Of a stretch of DNA of 64,000 nt, positions 1-7,149 are shown piece by piece. The stretch is from positions 2,728,001 through 2,792,000 of the forward strand of contig NZ_CP018076.1 of the NCBI RefSeq assembly GCF_001886735.1. Reading direction: 5' to 3'. The stretch comes from Sulfitobacter alexandrii (lineage in GTDB: Bacteria; Pseudomonadota; Alphaproteobacteria; Rhodobacterales; Rhodobacteraceae). A program made the position numbers and the translations under genes. Numbering within the stretch: the first letter of the stretch is position 1; each line of letters begins with the position of its first letter. The notes beneath the pieces were generated by a model. It was not told where the DNA came from, did not search any database, and saw nothing but the letters and a program-made list of their open reading frames with translations.

Positions 1-5
1 TCCCC

Positions 6-43
6 TGTTCAGTGTCGCGTGTTGCTTGTTCAGTGTTGCGTGT
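6..43. repeat. Two iteron-like direct repeats at the window edge
   Basis: A 17-base motif, TGTTCAGTGTCGCGTGT, occurs at 6-22 and again at 27-43 with one mismatch, so the period is 21 bases. It lies just beyond the 3' end of the relaxase gene. Tandem repeats of this period near a mobilization operon resemble replication iterons, but only two copies are visible and the array is cut by the window edge. The repeat is direct observation; the role is inference. Confidence 0.45.
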
Positions 44-67
44 CCGGCGGAGAGCCGGATTTGCCCA

Positions 68-1612
68 TCAATGGCGTAGCCCATGCACGTCCTCCCCCAT
101 CTCGTCGTTCACCGCGTCCCGAGGCGCTTCTGCGCCTCCAGCGCGAGCGACAGGCTGTCCTTCAGCTTCGACGGGGCCTGCGTGGTGTCGGGGCCATCCT
201 GCATCCAGCCGTTCAAGGCTTCGACCAATGAGAGCTGCGACCTGAGCAACGCGATCATGGAGCCGCGCAACCCATCCAGTTCCGTCCGCCTGTCCTGTCC
301 GGAGGCGGCCAATTCCCGCGCGGATGCCTTCGAGGCTTCCGTCAACTGCTCGACGTAGCCCAGCAATTCGCGTTCGAGCGGCGTCAGACCATCCATCGCT
401 CACTCCTTCGGGATCATGAGGCAGTCCACGGGTTCCCCCGCCAGCGAACAGCGGGCCAGCACCGCCCGGCCGCTGCGCGGGATCAGATAGGTCGCCTCCG
501 GCCGCTCGATCACCCGGAGCCCCATCGTGTTCAGGTTGGGCATCAGCCAGGTCATCACCGTCCAGGTCGAGACCCCGGCGCTGATCATCAGGCAGCAGGC
601 CACCAGCATCGGCCACATCAGGGCCTTCCATTCCGGCCGCGCTGCGTTCGCGCTCTGCCTCATGAGGTGCTTCCTCACGCGCAGCAGGTAGCCTTCCGTA
701 TCGGTCTTGATTGTAGCCAGCGCGTTTTCGGCAATGGTCTTCAAATCGGTCCTGAAGCTCTGCAACTGTGCGTCGATCGAGGCGGCGTTCTCTGCCCTGA
801 TCCGCTCCATGTCTGCGTTCAGCTTTTCGCTCAGCCGTTGCTTCGGCTCTCCAGTCTTCATGGAAAATCTCTCCTCTCAGGCGAAACCGTTCTTCGGTCT
901 CGGGGTCTTTGACGGTCAGGTAATTCTTGCCCGCGCGGGGCACTTCGAAACCCGCATCGGTCAGCGCAGCGATCATTCCGGCACGGTCCTCGATCAGCCC
1001 CATGGAAATCTGGTCGCCGATCCAGGCATGGAGCCCGTCGCGCCCGGCGGCGCGGTCGGGCGCTTCGGACACCGGCTTGACCTCGGCCGCGCGTTCCACA
1101 TCCATGGGATCGGCCCAGTCGTGGGTCTTGTTCATCAGGTCGCGCAGGCTGTCGAAGGCGCGTTCGTAGCCGGGGGGCGCGATGTTGAGGCTGCGTCCGC
1201 TGTGCAGCTCCATGCGCGGCGTGCAGAAATGCAGCTCGACGCGATCCTCGTGGGTGTGGCGCACCCAGAGGCAGGCGTAGCGGTCGGCGTCGAGGCCGGC
1301 GAAGGCGATCTCCTCGAAACGGTCGATCACCTCCTGCTGCTGGTCTTCGGTCGGGGCGTCCTCGCGGGCGAAGCTGACGACACCGGCGCGATAGGTCCAT
1401 TTGTGCGGGCAAGCGTCGATCAGGTCGATCATGCCCTGAGGATCGCCGCGCAGGACCTCCGGCAGCGGTTCGCGGATCACGGTCATGGGCTGGCCGGATG
1501 CATCGCGGATCAAGTCGCGGTTGTCGTCATAGGCCAGCACGGTGCGGGCGGTCAGGTATTCGACAGGCCCCGCGCCGCCGCCCTTGCCGTTGGGGAAAAA
1601 CTTGATCAGCAT
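68..1612 (-). CDS. mobA: Relaxase / mobilization nuclease, ColE1 MbeA-like
   Basis: This 514-residue protein should nick and bind the element's oriT to start conjugative mobilization. The N-terminal half carries the relaxase domain, with a tyrosine motif region (Y19 or Y28). Around residues 117-130 it reads H119-T-H-E-D-R-V-E126-L-H128-F, which matches the spacing of the ColE1 His-Glu-Asn (HEN) metal motif but has His in the Asn place. The start ATG at 1612 overlaps the mobC stop as ATGCTGA, which fits translational coupling and rejects a longer upstream reading. The C-terminal half overlaps two genes in another frame (mobB, mobD), the same layout as ColE1 mbeA. Family assignment is by motif and layout. 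Confidence 0.82.
   Translation of the reverse strand: MLIKFFPNGKGGGAGPVEYLTARTVLAYDDNRDLIRDASGQPMTVIREPLPEVLRGDPQGMIDLIDACPHKWTYRAGVVSFAREDAPTEDQQQEVIDRFEEIAFAGLDADRYACLWVRHTHEDRVELHFCTPRMELHSGRSLNIAPPGYERAFDSLRDLMNKTHDWADPMDVERAAEVKPVSEAPDRAAGRDGLHAWIGDQISMGLIEDRAGMIAALTDAGFEVPRAGKNYLTVKDPETEERFRLRGEIFHEDWRAEATAERKAERRHGADQGRERRLDRRTVAELQDRFEDHCRKRAGYNQDRYGRLPAAREEAPHEAERERSAAGMEGPDVADAGGLLPDDQRRGLDLDGDDLADAQPEHDGAPGDRAAGGDLSDPAQRPGGAGPLFAGGGTRGLPHDPEGVSDGWSDAARTRIAGLRRAVDGSLEGIRAGIGRLRTGQADGTGWVARLHDRVAQVAALIGRSLERLDAGWPRHHAGPVEAEGQPVARAGGAEAPRDAVNDEMGEDVHGLRH
109..396 (-). CDS. mobD: MobD/MbeD-like mobilization protein nested in mobA
   Basis: This 95-residue soluble, helix-rich protein is read in a frame different from the relaxase gene that contains it entirely. 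It starts three bases after the mobB stop and shares that frame, so mobB and mobD look like a translational pair. In ColE1, mbeD is likewise nested in mbeA; MbeD acts in mobilization and entry exclusion. No motif confirms the function here, so the assignment rests on position, size and reading-frame layout. The long coherent frame inside another coding region supports a real gene. Confidence 0.6.
   Translation of the reverse strand: MDGLTPLERELLGYVEQLTEASKASARELAASGQDRRTELDGLRGSMIALLRSQLSLVEALNGWMQDGPDTTQAPSKLKDSLSLALEAQKRLGTR
400..861 (-). CDS. mobB: MobB/MbeB-like membrane mobilization protein nested in mobA
   Basis: The 153-residue product has a charged helical N-terminus (1-75), a hydrophobic segment near 81-106 that should span the membrane, and a short C-terminal domain with two cysteines. 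The gene lies wholly inside the relaxase gene in another frame, as mbeB does in ColE1. MbeB-type proteins bind the relaxosome and help dock it at the membrane. A clean membrane segment in the alternate frame makes a chance reading unlikely. Function is inferred from layout and topology. Confidence 0.68.
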   Translation of the reverse strand: MKTGEPKQRLSEKLNADMERIRAENAASIDAQLQSFRTDLKTIAENALATIKTDTEGYLLRVRKHLMRQSANAARPEWKALMWPMLVACCLMISAGVSTWTVMTWLMPNLNTMGLRVIERPEATYLIPRSGRAVLARCSLAGEPVDCLMIPKE

Positions 1613-2097
1613 CCGGGCGGCCTCCGGTGCTGGGCGATGATCTCCGCCAACCGCCGCTCGATGCCGACCAGCGCCGCCGCCACGCGCAGGGCCTCGATCT
1701 CGCTGGCCCGGCCCGCGCGGGTCGCCGTGTTGAGCCACCGCGCGATCTGGTTGAGGTTCCCGCCATAGCGGGACACAGCCAGCACGAGTGCGGGATCGAC
1801 ACGGGGCGCAGGCTTGCGCCGCTTCGGAGCCGCACCCGTGGCGAGCTGCCGAAGCATGGCGGACATGGACAGTCCGCGATCCGCAGCCGCCTGCCGGATC
1901 AGCGCCTTTTCCTCGGAGGAGCAGTAGAAGAACACGGCTTCCTGCTTCTCCGAGGGGATCGCGCCCCGCGCGGTCCGGTTGGGGTTCGAAGGGGAGGCTT
2001 GCCGCCCCTCGCAAGGCCCCGGTTTGACGGTCGAAGACCTAGAACCGGGTCGCCTTGCTCTTTGCACTTCACCAGAACTCATGACCCCACCCGACAT
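1606..2097 (-). CDS. mobC: MobC/MbeC-like relaxosome accessory protein
   Basis: A basic protein of 163 residues. Its core has the pattern of plasmid MobC proteins: residues resembling 'SEEEKALIRQAAADRGLSMSA', followed by 'GGNLNQIARWLNTA', the typical MobC signature. MobC proteins bind oriT and help the relaxase open the strands. The ATG at 2097 overlaps the stop of the upstream gene as TGATG, so coupled translation is likely; a TTG at 2100 is the alternative. The stop overlaps the mobA start. It is the second gene of the mob operon. Confidence 0.78.
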   Translation of the reverse strand: MSGGVMSSGEVQRARRPGSRSSTVKPGPCEGRQASPSNPNRTARGAIPSEKQEAVFFYCSSEEKALIRQAAADRGLSMSAMLRQLATGAAPKRRKPAPRVDPALVLAVSRYGGNLNQIARWLNTATRAGRASEIEALRVAAALVGIERRLAEIIAQHRRPPGC

Positions 2098-2951
2098 CAA
2101 GCCGAGGCGCGAAGTGCGCGAACTAACGGACTATTCAGGGTCGCGGCTAAAGGGCGAGCACTCTTCCCGGCCTGATTGCCGTCAATCTCGCCAGTGGCTG
2201 TGAAGTCATCCGGAAAGGCCATTTTTTCTTTTTTTGTATTTTTTGAATCTTCTCTTTTCTCTTGTGGCGGCAGGGTGTCCCCACCCTGATCGCACCCTGC
2301 CGCCACCCTGATGGCCTCCTGCATCTGAACTCTGTCAGCTGCTCGCTGCATCTTGGCTTCCGCTTCTACGAGACCAAGCATCACATCTTCGAACTCGCGA
2401 GCAACCGACGCGCCGTATTCCCGAAACTCTTCCTCTAGAAACGGTCGCAGGTTCCGAAACACGACCCCCGCGGTCGCCAGGAATACGCGAATTTCATCGA
2501 CGATCTTCGGCCCGTGCTCGCTGCCCGCTTTGAAACGCTGCGCCCGAGCGAGGCACCCCAGGACGAACTCAGCGATAGAGCGGCGACAAATGTCAGTGGT
2601 CGGCAGTTCGCCGGACAGATAACCCTGCGCCAGGTTCTGGACGCGCGAGAGATTGTCAGGACAATTTATGGACCGAAACCAACCAGAGATTCTGAGCAGT
2701 TCGACCTCTGAATCATATTCAAGCAACTGCGCATCGTTCAGTCGCTGAACCGAGACTTGCAGCTGCTCCTCTGTAATCCCTGCCTCGGATGCAAAGAGAG
2801 AACGTGGATATCTGAACAAGCCGGAATAATCGGCCTGAGAACTCAGATGTGCGGTGAAGTAGACGTTTCTGTCTGTGCAACTTCGAAGGCCGCGAAAAGC
2901 AGCTGAGTTAAGCAGCGAGACATTGAGCATGGCAAATTTCTTGCGCGCCAT
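2097..2951 (-). CDS. Winged-helix protein resembling phage replisome organisers
   Basis: This 284-residue protein starts with a domain (about 1-100) whose pattern, 'YSGLFRYPRSLFA…GITEEQLQVSVQRLNDAQLLEYD…LRISGWF', resembles the winged-helix domain of phage replisome organiser or replication initiation proteins. The middle is helical, and the tail is Lys/Glu-rich and then low complexity. A start 7 codons earlier (2972) is possible; 2951 gives a typical 'MARKKF' beginning. It is the first gene of the mob operon and overlaps mobC. It could initiate element replication after excision or transfer, or regulate the operon; neither is proven by the sequence. Confidence 0.5.
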   Translation of the reverse strand: MARKKFAMLNVSLLNSAAFRGLRSCTDRNVYFTAHLSSQADYSGLFRYPRSLFASEAGITEEQLQVSVQRLNDAQLLEYDSEVELLRISGWFRSINCPDNLSRVQNLAQGYLSGELPTTDICRRSIAEFVLGCLARAQRFKAGSEHGPKIVDEIRVFLATAGVVFRNLRPFLEEEFREYGASVAREFEDVMLGLVEAEAKMQRAADRVQMQEAIRVAAGCDQGGDTLPPQEKREDSKNTKKEKMAFPDDFTATGEIDGNQAGKSARPLAATLNSPLVRALRASA

Positions 2952-2972
2952 AGGGCAAACCTTTCCCGTCAA

Positions 2973-2998
2973 CCCAATTGCGGTTGGGCTGGCGATTG
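2973..2998. other. Candidate oriT (hairpin plus CTGG)
   Basis: The intergenic region ahead of the mob operon has a short inverted repeat, CCCAA-N6-TTGGG (2973-2988), followed at once by CTGGCGAT. ColE1-family oriT sites have an inverted repeat next to a nick within CTGG/CTTA. The position upstream of a ColE1-type operon fits. The hairpin stem is only five pairs and the bases after CTGG differ, so this is a guess to be tested. Confidence 0.3.
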
Positions 2999-3079
2999 CC
3001 GGTGTTCGGCATCTGTCATGGGGTTGAAATCTGGGGCGCGTTTGTCCTAGGATTCCGGTGATTACGCGAATACGACAAG

Positions 3080-3098
3080 GCCCCGCCCCGTGCGGGGC
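3080..3098 (-). terminator. Hairpin terminator after the excisionase-like gene
   Basis: GCCCCGC (3080-3086) and GCGGGGC (3092-3098) form a seven-pair GC stem with a five-base loop, 16 bases after the stop of the excisionase-like gene. The T tract is weak on either strand, so termination may be partial and some read-through into the mob operon is possible. Confidence 0.45.
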
Positions 3099-3113
3099 TT
3101 TGTACTTTGGAGC

Positions 3114-3317
3114 CTATGCCGCATCACCAGGAGAGACGCGGTTCTCTTCGATGTAAGCGTTCAGATCGCGCCCGAGGTATTTCACCCGCCGACCGAACTT
3201 GACCCATGCCGGGCCCACCCGCCGGTGACGCCACTGCGCCCGTTTCGCGCGAGGGGCGATAAGATCAAGCTCTTTGTCACCATCATCGTAGACACGTTCG
3301 TTCTCAAAAATCTCCAT
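3114..3317 (-). CDS. Excisionase / AlpA-like helix-turn-helix protein
   Basis: The predicted 67-residue basic protein ends with the pattern 'WRHRRVGPAWVKFGRRVKYL…DLNAYIEEN', typical of the MerR-like helix-turn-helix found in Xis and AlpA regulators. Such proteins steer the integrase toward excision or regulate it. A longer reading up to 3380 exists, but the ATG at 3317 gives the normal family length. It lies between the integrase side and the mob operon on the same strand, as expected for a recombination directionality factor. Confidence 0.65.
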   Translation of the reverse strand: MEIFENERVYDDGDKELDLIAPRAKRAQWRHRRVGPAWVKFGRRVKYLGRDLNAYIEENRVSPGDAA

Positions 3318-3413
3318 TGTTCCGACATCGCCTTTCTTCGGTTGCGTTCGACTACATCCATATTGACCAGCCTGCCGCAAACGTCCTAGCGCAATCGAAA
3401 AAGCAACATCTTT

Positions 3414-4079
3414 CTACTTGAAAACAATGACTTGCATTCTTTTCTGTTTGATTGGTTTGGTATGCGTTGCCATGTTCAGGAGATCTCGGAACAGATACGG
3501 GAACTGAACAATGTGCGAATGGTCGAAACCAGGAACACGCGCCGCGAGTCGTTGCGCTTGAGCGTAGTCCAAATACACATATGCCAGCACCGGCTCGTAG
3601 AGCGCCCATAGCTTCTGTAGTGATCGAGGACTTCGTCCTAGGTAGTTCCGTGCGACTTCGATCCCTTCCGTATCGAGCACGCTCTTATATTCTTGCTGGG
3701 CAAACCCCTGTGCGTCAGCATATGCCGTTCCCTTGGATGACCCATGAATGACGATCCGGCGCAGCACATCTCCTAGGCGCATGACGTCCTGGCACATTTC
3801 ATCCTGACCCAAGGCGCATTGTTTCACTGCATATCGAACAGCGCCTTCAAGCAACAATGGATCAGAGCCAGGGGTTGGCCACAGTGCGTCCCGCCTACCG
3901 GTCTTCAGGTACTGATCCCGAGCTCGAATCTCCAGCAGCCCGGTATGCAGCTTCAAAAAGTTGGCCTTCGTCTTAGTTGCTATTAGCAGCGCTCGTATGG
4001 CGAGCCACGCGGCGTCAAACTCCGAAATGAAAGACAGGTGGGAAATTCTTGCCGCGACATGTTCGATTTCAGTTGCCAC
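3414..4079 (-). CDS. Unknown protein, element cargo
   Basis: This 221-residue protein starts with GTG, three bases after the integrase stop, so it is probably co-transcribed with the integrase. I do not recognise a family. It is mostly alpha-helical, has no signal peptide or membrane segment, and has a basic C-terminus. Codon and base use are more AT-rich than in the flanking chromosome, in line with acquired DNA. It could be a cargo gene or a partner of the integrase; nothing in the sequence decides. Confidence 0.6.
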   Translation of the reverse strand: MATEIEHVAARISHLSFISEFDAAWLAIRALLIATKTKANFLKLHTGLLEIRARDQYLKTGRRDALWPTPGSDPLLLEGAVRYAVKQCALGQDEMCQDVMRLGDVLRRIVIHGSSKGTAYADAQGFAQQEYKSVLDTEGIEVARNYLGRSPRSLQKLWALYEPVLAYVYLDYAQAQRLAARVPGFDHSHIVQFPYLFRDLLNMATHTKPIKQKRMQVIVFK

Positions 4080-4082
4080 AGA

Positions 4083-5264
4083 TCAGCCCCCACGTTGCGA
4101 ACAAGCGAAATGGTTCCAATCGCGCATCAGTTCGCGCCTTCTGGAAAGAAGATCAGATCGCGCATAGGCTCGCTCCACCTCCGACCCGACCTTGTGCCCC
4201 AAGCTCATTTCCGCCACCTCGCGTGGGTGATGACCCTCCTCGGCAGCCCAATCCCGAAATGCTGATCTGAAACCGTGCACGGTCACGCCGTCGATATTCA
4301 TACGCCGGAGCAACATCAGCATCGACATGTTCGACAGCGGCTTGTGCCGGCGCTGGCCTTCAAAAACGCATTCAGAGCGCAGTGCCTTCAATGGCTCGAT
4401 AATTGCCAACATCTGATCTGTAAGCGGGACGCGGTGTTCAGCACCCGTCTTGGTGCGTTCTTCTGGGATCGTCCAAATCAAGTCGTCAAAGTCAAACTCC
4501 TCCCAGACAGCTTGCAGAACCTCGCTGGTTCGGCACCCGGTCAGGCAGGTGAACATCAACGCTTTGGCCGCCATGCCGCTTTGTTGCGAGAGCTGCGCGT
4601 AGAATGCGGGCACATCCTGCCAGCGCATTGCGTTATGGTGCTTCACCTTCGCCTTCACGCGCGGCAGCACACGGGCGTCCATCACGACCGCCACGGGGTT
4701 TTCACCCTCGCGGTAGCCACGAGACCGGGCCACATCGAGGACCGCCTTCATCCGCTGCGCCACCCTGCGCGCGGTTTCGTGTTTCTCGGTCCAGATCGGC
4801 GACAACACCTGCAAGATTTCCGGCTGGTCGATATCCGAGACCGGCATCCGGCCGATCTTGGGAAAGGCATAGTCCGCAAGCGTGTTGATCCACTGTTGGC
4901 CGTGCTTCGGATTCTTCCAGGTCGGCAAGCGCTCGATGTGGACCTGCCGGGCGACCTCTTCGAAACAGGGCACGTCCTGATCCTTGTGGTATTTCGGGTT
5001 GAGGCCTTGCTTGGCGAGGCGGCGGTACTCCAGGGCGCGTTCACGAGCCACGTTGAGTGTCACGACGTCAGCACCGCCGAGGCCGAAATCGGTGCGAAGC
5101 GGCTTTCCCTGCCGATTCCGCTGTCCCTTCACCGTGACGCGGACGATCCAGCGCCGCGCGCCGGATGGATCGACCACCAGATACAGCCCGTGGCCGTCTC
5201 CATGTCGCCCAGGGCCGAGCGTTCGGACCAGATTCTTCGTCAGCTTTCCCGAGGTATAGGCCAT
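4083..5264 (-). CDS. int: P4-type tyrosine integrase
   Basis: A 393-residue site-specific recombinase. The N-terminal part (about 1-95) matches the DUF4102 arm-binding domain, with 'GDGHGLYLVVDPSGARRW'; the core-binding domain follows, then the catalytic domain. The active-site set is R245, H330-x-x-R333, H357 and Y367, complete for a tyrosine recombinase. I chose the ATG at 5264 because upstream codons read as a non-conserved hydrophobic string. The gene starts 149 bases from the tRNA-Ser 3' end and reads away from it, the usual arrangement for an element integrated at that tRNA. Confidence 0.92.
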   Translation of the reverse strand: MAYTSGKLTKNLVRTLGPGRHGDGHGLYLVVDPSGARRWIVRVTVKGQRNRQGKPLRTDFGLGGADVVTLNVARERALEYRRLAKQGLNPKYHKDQDVPCFEEVARQVHIERLPTWKNPKHGQQWINTLADYAFPKIGRMPVSDIDQPEILQVLSPIWTEKHETARRVAQRMKAVLDVARSRGYREGENPVAVVMDARVLPRVKAKVKHHNAMRWQDVPAFYAQLSQQSGMAAKALMFTCLTGCRTSEVLQAVWEEFDFDDLIWTIPEERTKTGAEHRVPLTDQMLAIIEPLKALRSECVFEGQRRHKPLSNMSMLMLLRRMNIDGVTVHGFRSAFRDWAAEEGHHPREVAEMSLGHKVGSEVERAYARSDLLSRRRELMRDWNHFACSQRGG

Positions 5265-5348
5265 ATAAAATACCACAGTTCGTACCACCAAATGAACAGA
5301 ACAGAGCGCAATCGAAACGAAGCCAATGAAATCAACGAACGCAGATGA

Positions 5349-5374
5349 GCGCATAAGTTCAGTAACTTATACGC
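5349..5374. repeat. Inverted repeat between integrase and tRNA
   Basis: GCGCATAAGTT (5349-5359) and AACTTATACGC (5364-5374) form an 11-base inverted repeat with one mismatch around CAGT. It sits in the int promoter region close to the presumed att core. It may be an arm site for Int or Xis, or an operator for int autoregulation. The repeat is seen directly; the role is inferred. Confidence 0.5.
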
Positions 5375-5412
5375 TATCAAGCGGTCCCATGGGGTTCAAT
5401 GAAAATGGTGGG

Positions 5413-5502
5413 TGGCGGAGACGAAGGGATTCGAACCCTCGAGACCCTTCCGGGCCTACTCCCTTAGCAGGGGAGCGCCTTCGACCACTCGGCCACGTCT
5501 CC
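5413..5502 (-). tRNA. tRNA-Ser (anticodon GCT)
   Basis: The minus strand reads as a complete class II tRNA. The acceptor stem GGAGACG pairs with CGTCTCC, the anticodon loop reads CTGCTAA with GCT, a long variable arm follows, the T loop is GGTTCGAATCC, and CCA is encoded (5413-5415). Reading AGC/AGU codons makes it tRNA-Ser(GCT). Its 3' end is the likely integration target of the adjacent element; the gene remains intact. Confidence 0.93.
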
Positions 5503-5754
5503 GCCGACGTGTCTATGGGGCGCCTTCAGGGAAAACAAGCGGTTTTTGCCTCGATTCCGCAACGGGTTGAAATAACAGCGCGTTGCGGGGCGATGTGGGA
5601 GGCCGGCCCGTGGTCGCCGAACCATGTCGCACGGCCCCGTTCCGGCGCGCGCCCGATGCCCTGCCCCCGGTCAGGAGGCCGAAACCAGTTCACCGGCCGA
5701 TGGAGCCGCCCGTTCCGGGCATCCGGTTCACACCGTCGGGGCGCAAAGACTCCG

Positions 5755-6852
5755 TCAGGTATTGAAGAGGAAGTGCAGGACGTCGCCGTCCTTGACCACG
5801 TATCCCTTGCCCTCCGCGCGCATCTTGCCCGCTTCCTTGGCCGGTCCCTCCCCGCCCAGCGAGACGAAGTCGTCGTAGGCGATGGTTTCGGCCCGGATGA
5901 ACCCCTTCTCGAAGTCCCCGTGAATCACGCCCGCGGCTTTCGGGGCGGTGGTGCCGGACTTGATCGTCCACGCGCGCGCTTCCTTGGGGCCGACAGTGAA
6001 ATAGGTCTCGAGATGCAGCAGCTCGTAGCCCGCCCGGATCAACCGGTCGAGCCCCGCTTCGGTCAGGCCCATCTCCTCGAGGAACATCTCCGCTTCTTCG
6101 CGGTCGAGCTGGCTGATCTCCTCCTCGATCTGGGCGGAGATGATGACATGGGCGTTCCCCTGCGCCGCGGCCATGTCGGCCACTTTCGCCGAAAGCGCGT
6201 TGCCATCCGCCGCGTCGCTTTCGCCCACGTTGCAGACGTAAAGCACGGGCTTGGTGGTCAGCAGTTGCAGCATGCGCCAGGCCTTCCGGTCCTCGTCGTC
6301 CACCTCGACCACGCGGGCGGGCTGGCCCGCTTCGAGCACCTCCAGCGCCGCGCGCATCAGCCGCTCCTGCTGGACCGCTTCCTTGTCACCGCCGCGCACC
6401 TTGCGGACGATGTTCTGAAGACGCTTCTCGATGCTTTCGATGTCCGCCAGCATCAGCTCGGTCTCGATGGTCTCGGCGTCCGCCACGGGATCGACCCGGC
6501 CCTCGACGTGGGTCACGTCCCCGTCCTCGAAACAGCGCAGGACATGGGCGATGGCGTCCACCTCGCGGATGTTGGCGAGAAACTGGTTGCCCAGCCCTTC
6601 GCCCTTGGACGCACCTTTGACCAGACCCGCGATATCGACAAAGGTCATGCGGGTCGGGATGATCGAATTGGATTTCGCGATATCGGCCAGCTTGTCCAGC
6701 CGGGCATCGGGCACGGCGACCTCGCCCACGTTCGGCTCGATCGTGCAGAAGGGAAAGTTCGCGGCCTGTGCCGCCGCCGTGCGGGTGAGCGCGTTGAAGA
6801 GCGTGGACTTGCCGACGTTCGGCAGCCCGACGATACCCATTTTGAAACCCAT
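5755..6852 (-). CDS. ychF: Redox-regulated ATPase YchF (OLA1/Obg family)
   Basis: The 365-residue protein has the YchF layout: a G domain with Walker A G9-LPNVGKS-T17, '[10 protein letters not shown]' (near 73), and an 'NVGE' base-recognition motif in place of NKxD, as in YchF proteins that prefer ATP. An inserted helical hairpin and a C-terminal TGS domain follow, with '[18 protein letters not shown]' near 306. It acts in the cytoplasm with ribosomes in translation and stress control. Length is normal. It is the first chromosomal gene beyond the tRNA-Ser. Confidence 0.95.
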   Translation of the reverse strand: MGFKMGIVGLPNVGKSTLFNALTRTAAAQAANFPFCTIEPNVGEVAVPDARLDKLADIAKSNSIIPTRMTFVDIAGLVKGASKGEGLGNQFLANIREVDAIAHVLRCFEDGDVTHVEGRVDPVADAETIETELMLADIESIEKRLQNIVRKVRGGDKEAVQQERLMRAALEVLEAGQPARVVEVDDEDRKAWRMLQLLTTKPVLYVCNVGESDAADGNALSAKVADMAAAQGNAHVIISAQIEEEISQLDREEAEMFLEEMGLTEAGLDRLIRAGYELLHLETYFTVGPKEARAWTIKSGTTAPKAAGVIHGDFEKGFIRAETIAYDDFVSLGGEGPAKEAGKMRAEGKGYVVKDGDVLHFLFNT

Positions 6853-6893
6853 GATCCGGCCCCTTGTTCCTGCGTCTGCGCCCTCCTAGGGGG

Positions 6894-7106
6894 TCAGCGG
6901 CGCGCGCGCAAGTCCTCGGCGCGGGCGGCCTTTTCGCGCGAGGAAAAGATCAGGAACCACGCCAGCAGGATGAACATGGGGTGGGTCAGCCCACCGCTGA
7001 ACAGCAGGGCGGGAATCCAGATCAGGAAGATCACGATCCCGAGGATCGGGTGCCCCGTCAGAAAGATCGAGAGCGGCGGCAGCAGGATGGCAAGCAGGTA
7101 ATTCAT
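6894..7106 (-). CDS. Small membrane protein, Pmp3/YqaE-like
   Basis: A 70-residue protein with two hydrophobic segments separated by a short loop and a charged tail ending in Arg/Glu residues. The start 'MNYLLAILLPPLSIFLTGHP' and the spacing resemble the Pmp3/YqaE family, though the usual WIPG motif is WIPA here. The ATG at 7106 precedes the hydrophobic stretch directly; longer readings upstream have no such support. It is transcribed toward ychF. The role is unknown; family members are linked to membrane and salt stress. Confidence 0.6.
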   Translation of the reverse strand: MNYLLAILLPPLSIFLTGHPILGIVIFLIWIPALLFSGGLTHPMFILLAWFLIFSSREKAARAEDLRARR

Positions 7107-7149
7107 ATCCGGGATATAGGTGCGGTTTTTCCGGAGGGAAGAGCCGCGT

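Larger units (their letters stand above)
1..5412. mobile_element. Integrative mobilizable element (right part), inserted at tRNA-Ser(GCT)
   Basis: The segment from the left edge to the tRNA-Ser 3' end carries a tyrosine integrase next to the tRNA, an excisionase-like gene, a replisome-organiser-like gene and a ColE1-type mob operon, all on the minus strand. No type IV secretion genes are visible, so the element would need a helper to transfer. The left end lies outside the window, so neither its size nor the matching att repeat can be confirmed. Base composition around 2.2-4.1 kb is more AT-rich than the flanking chromosome. The boundary at the tRNA is inferred from integrase position and the habit of P4-type integrases. 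Confidence 0.8.

Noticed and set aside
707..1768. Plus-strand frame opposite the relaxase gene
   Set aside because: Runs across several established mob genes, no domain; unlike nested mobB/mobD it lacks family features.
1613..2014. N-terminal extension of the relaxase reading upstream of ATG 1612
   Set aside because: Arg/Gly-rich shadow of mobC in another frame; the conserved relaxase start and stop/start overlap are at 1612.
5326..7101. Long plus-strand open frame over ychF
   Set aside because: Antisense shadow of ychF and the tRNA; His/Arg/Gly-rich with no domain.
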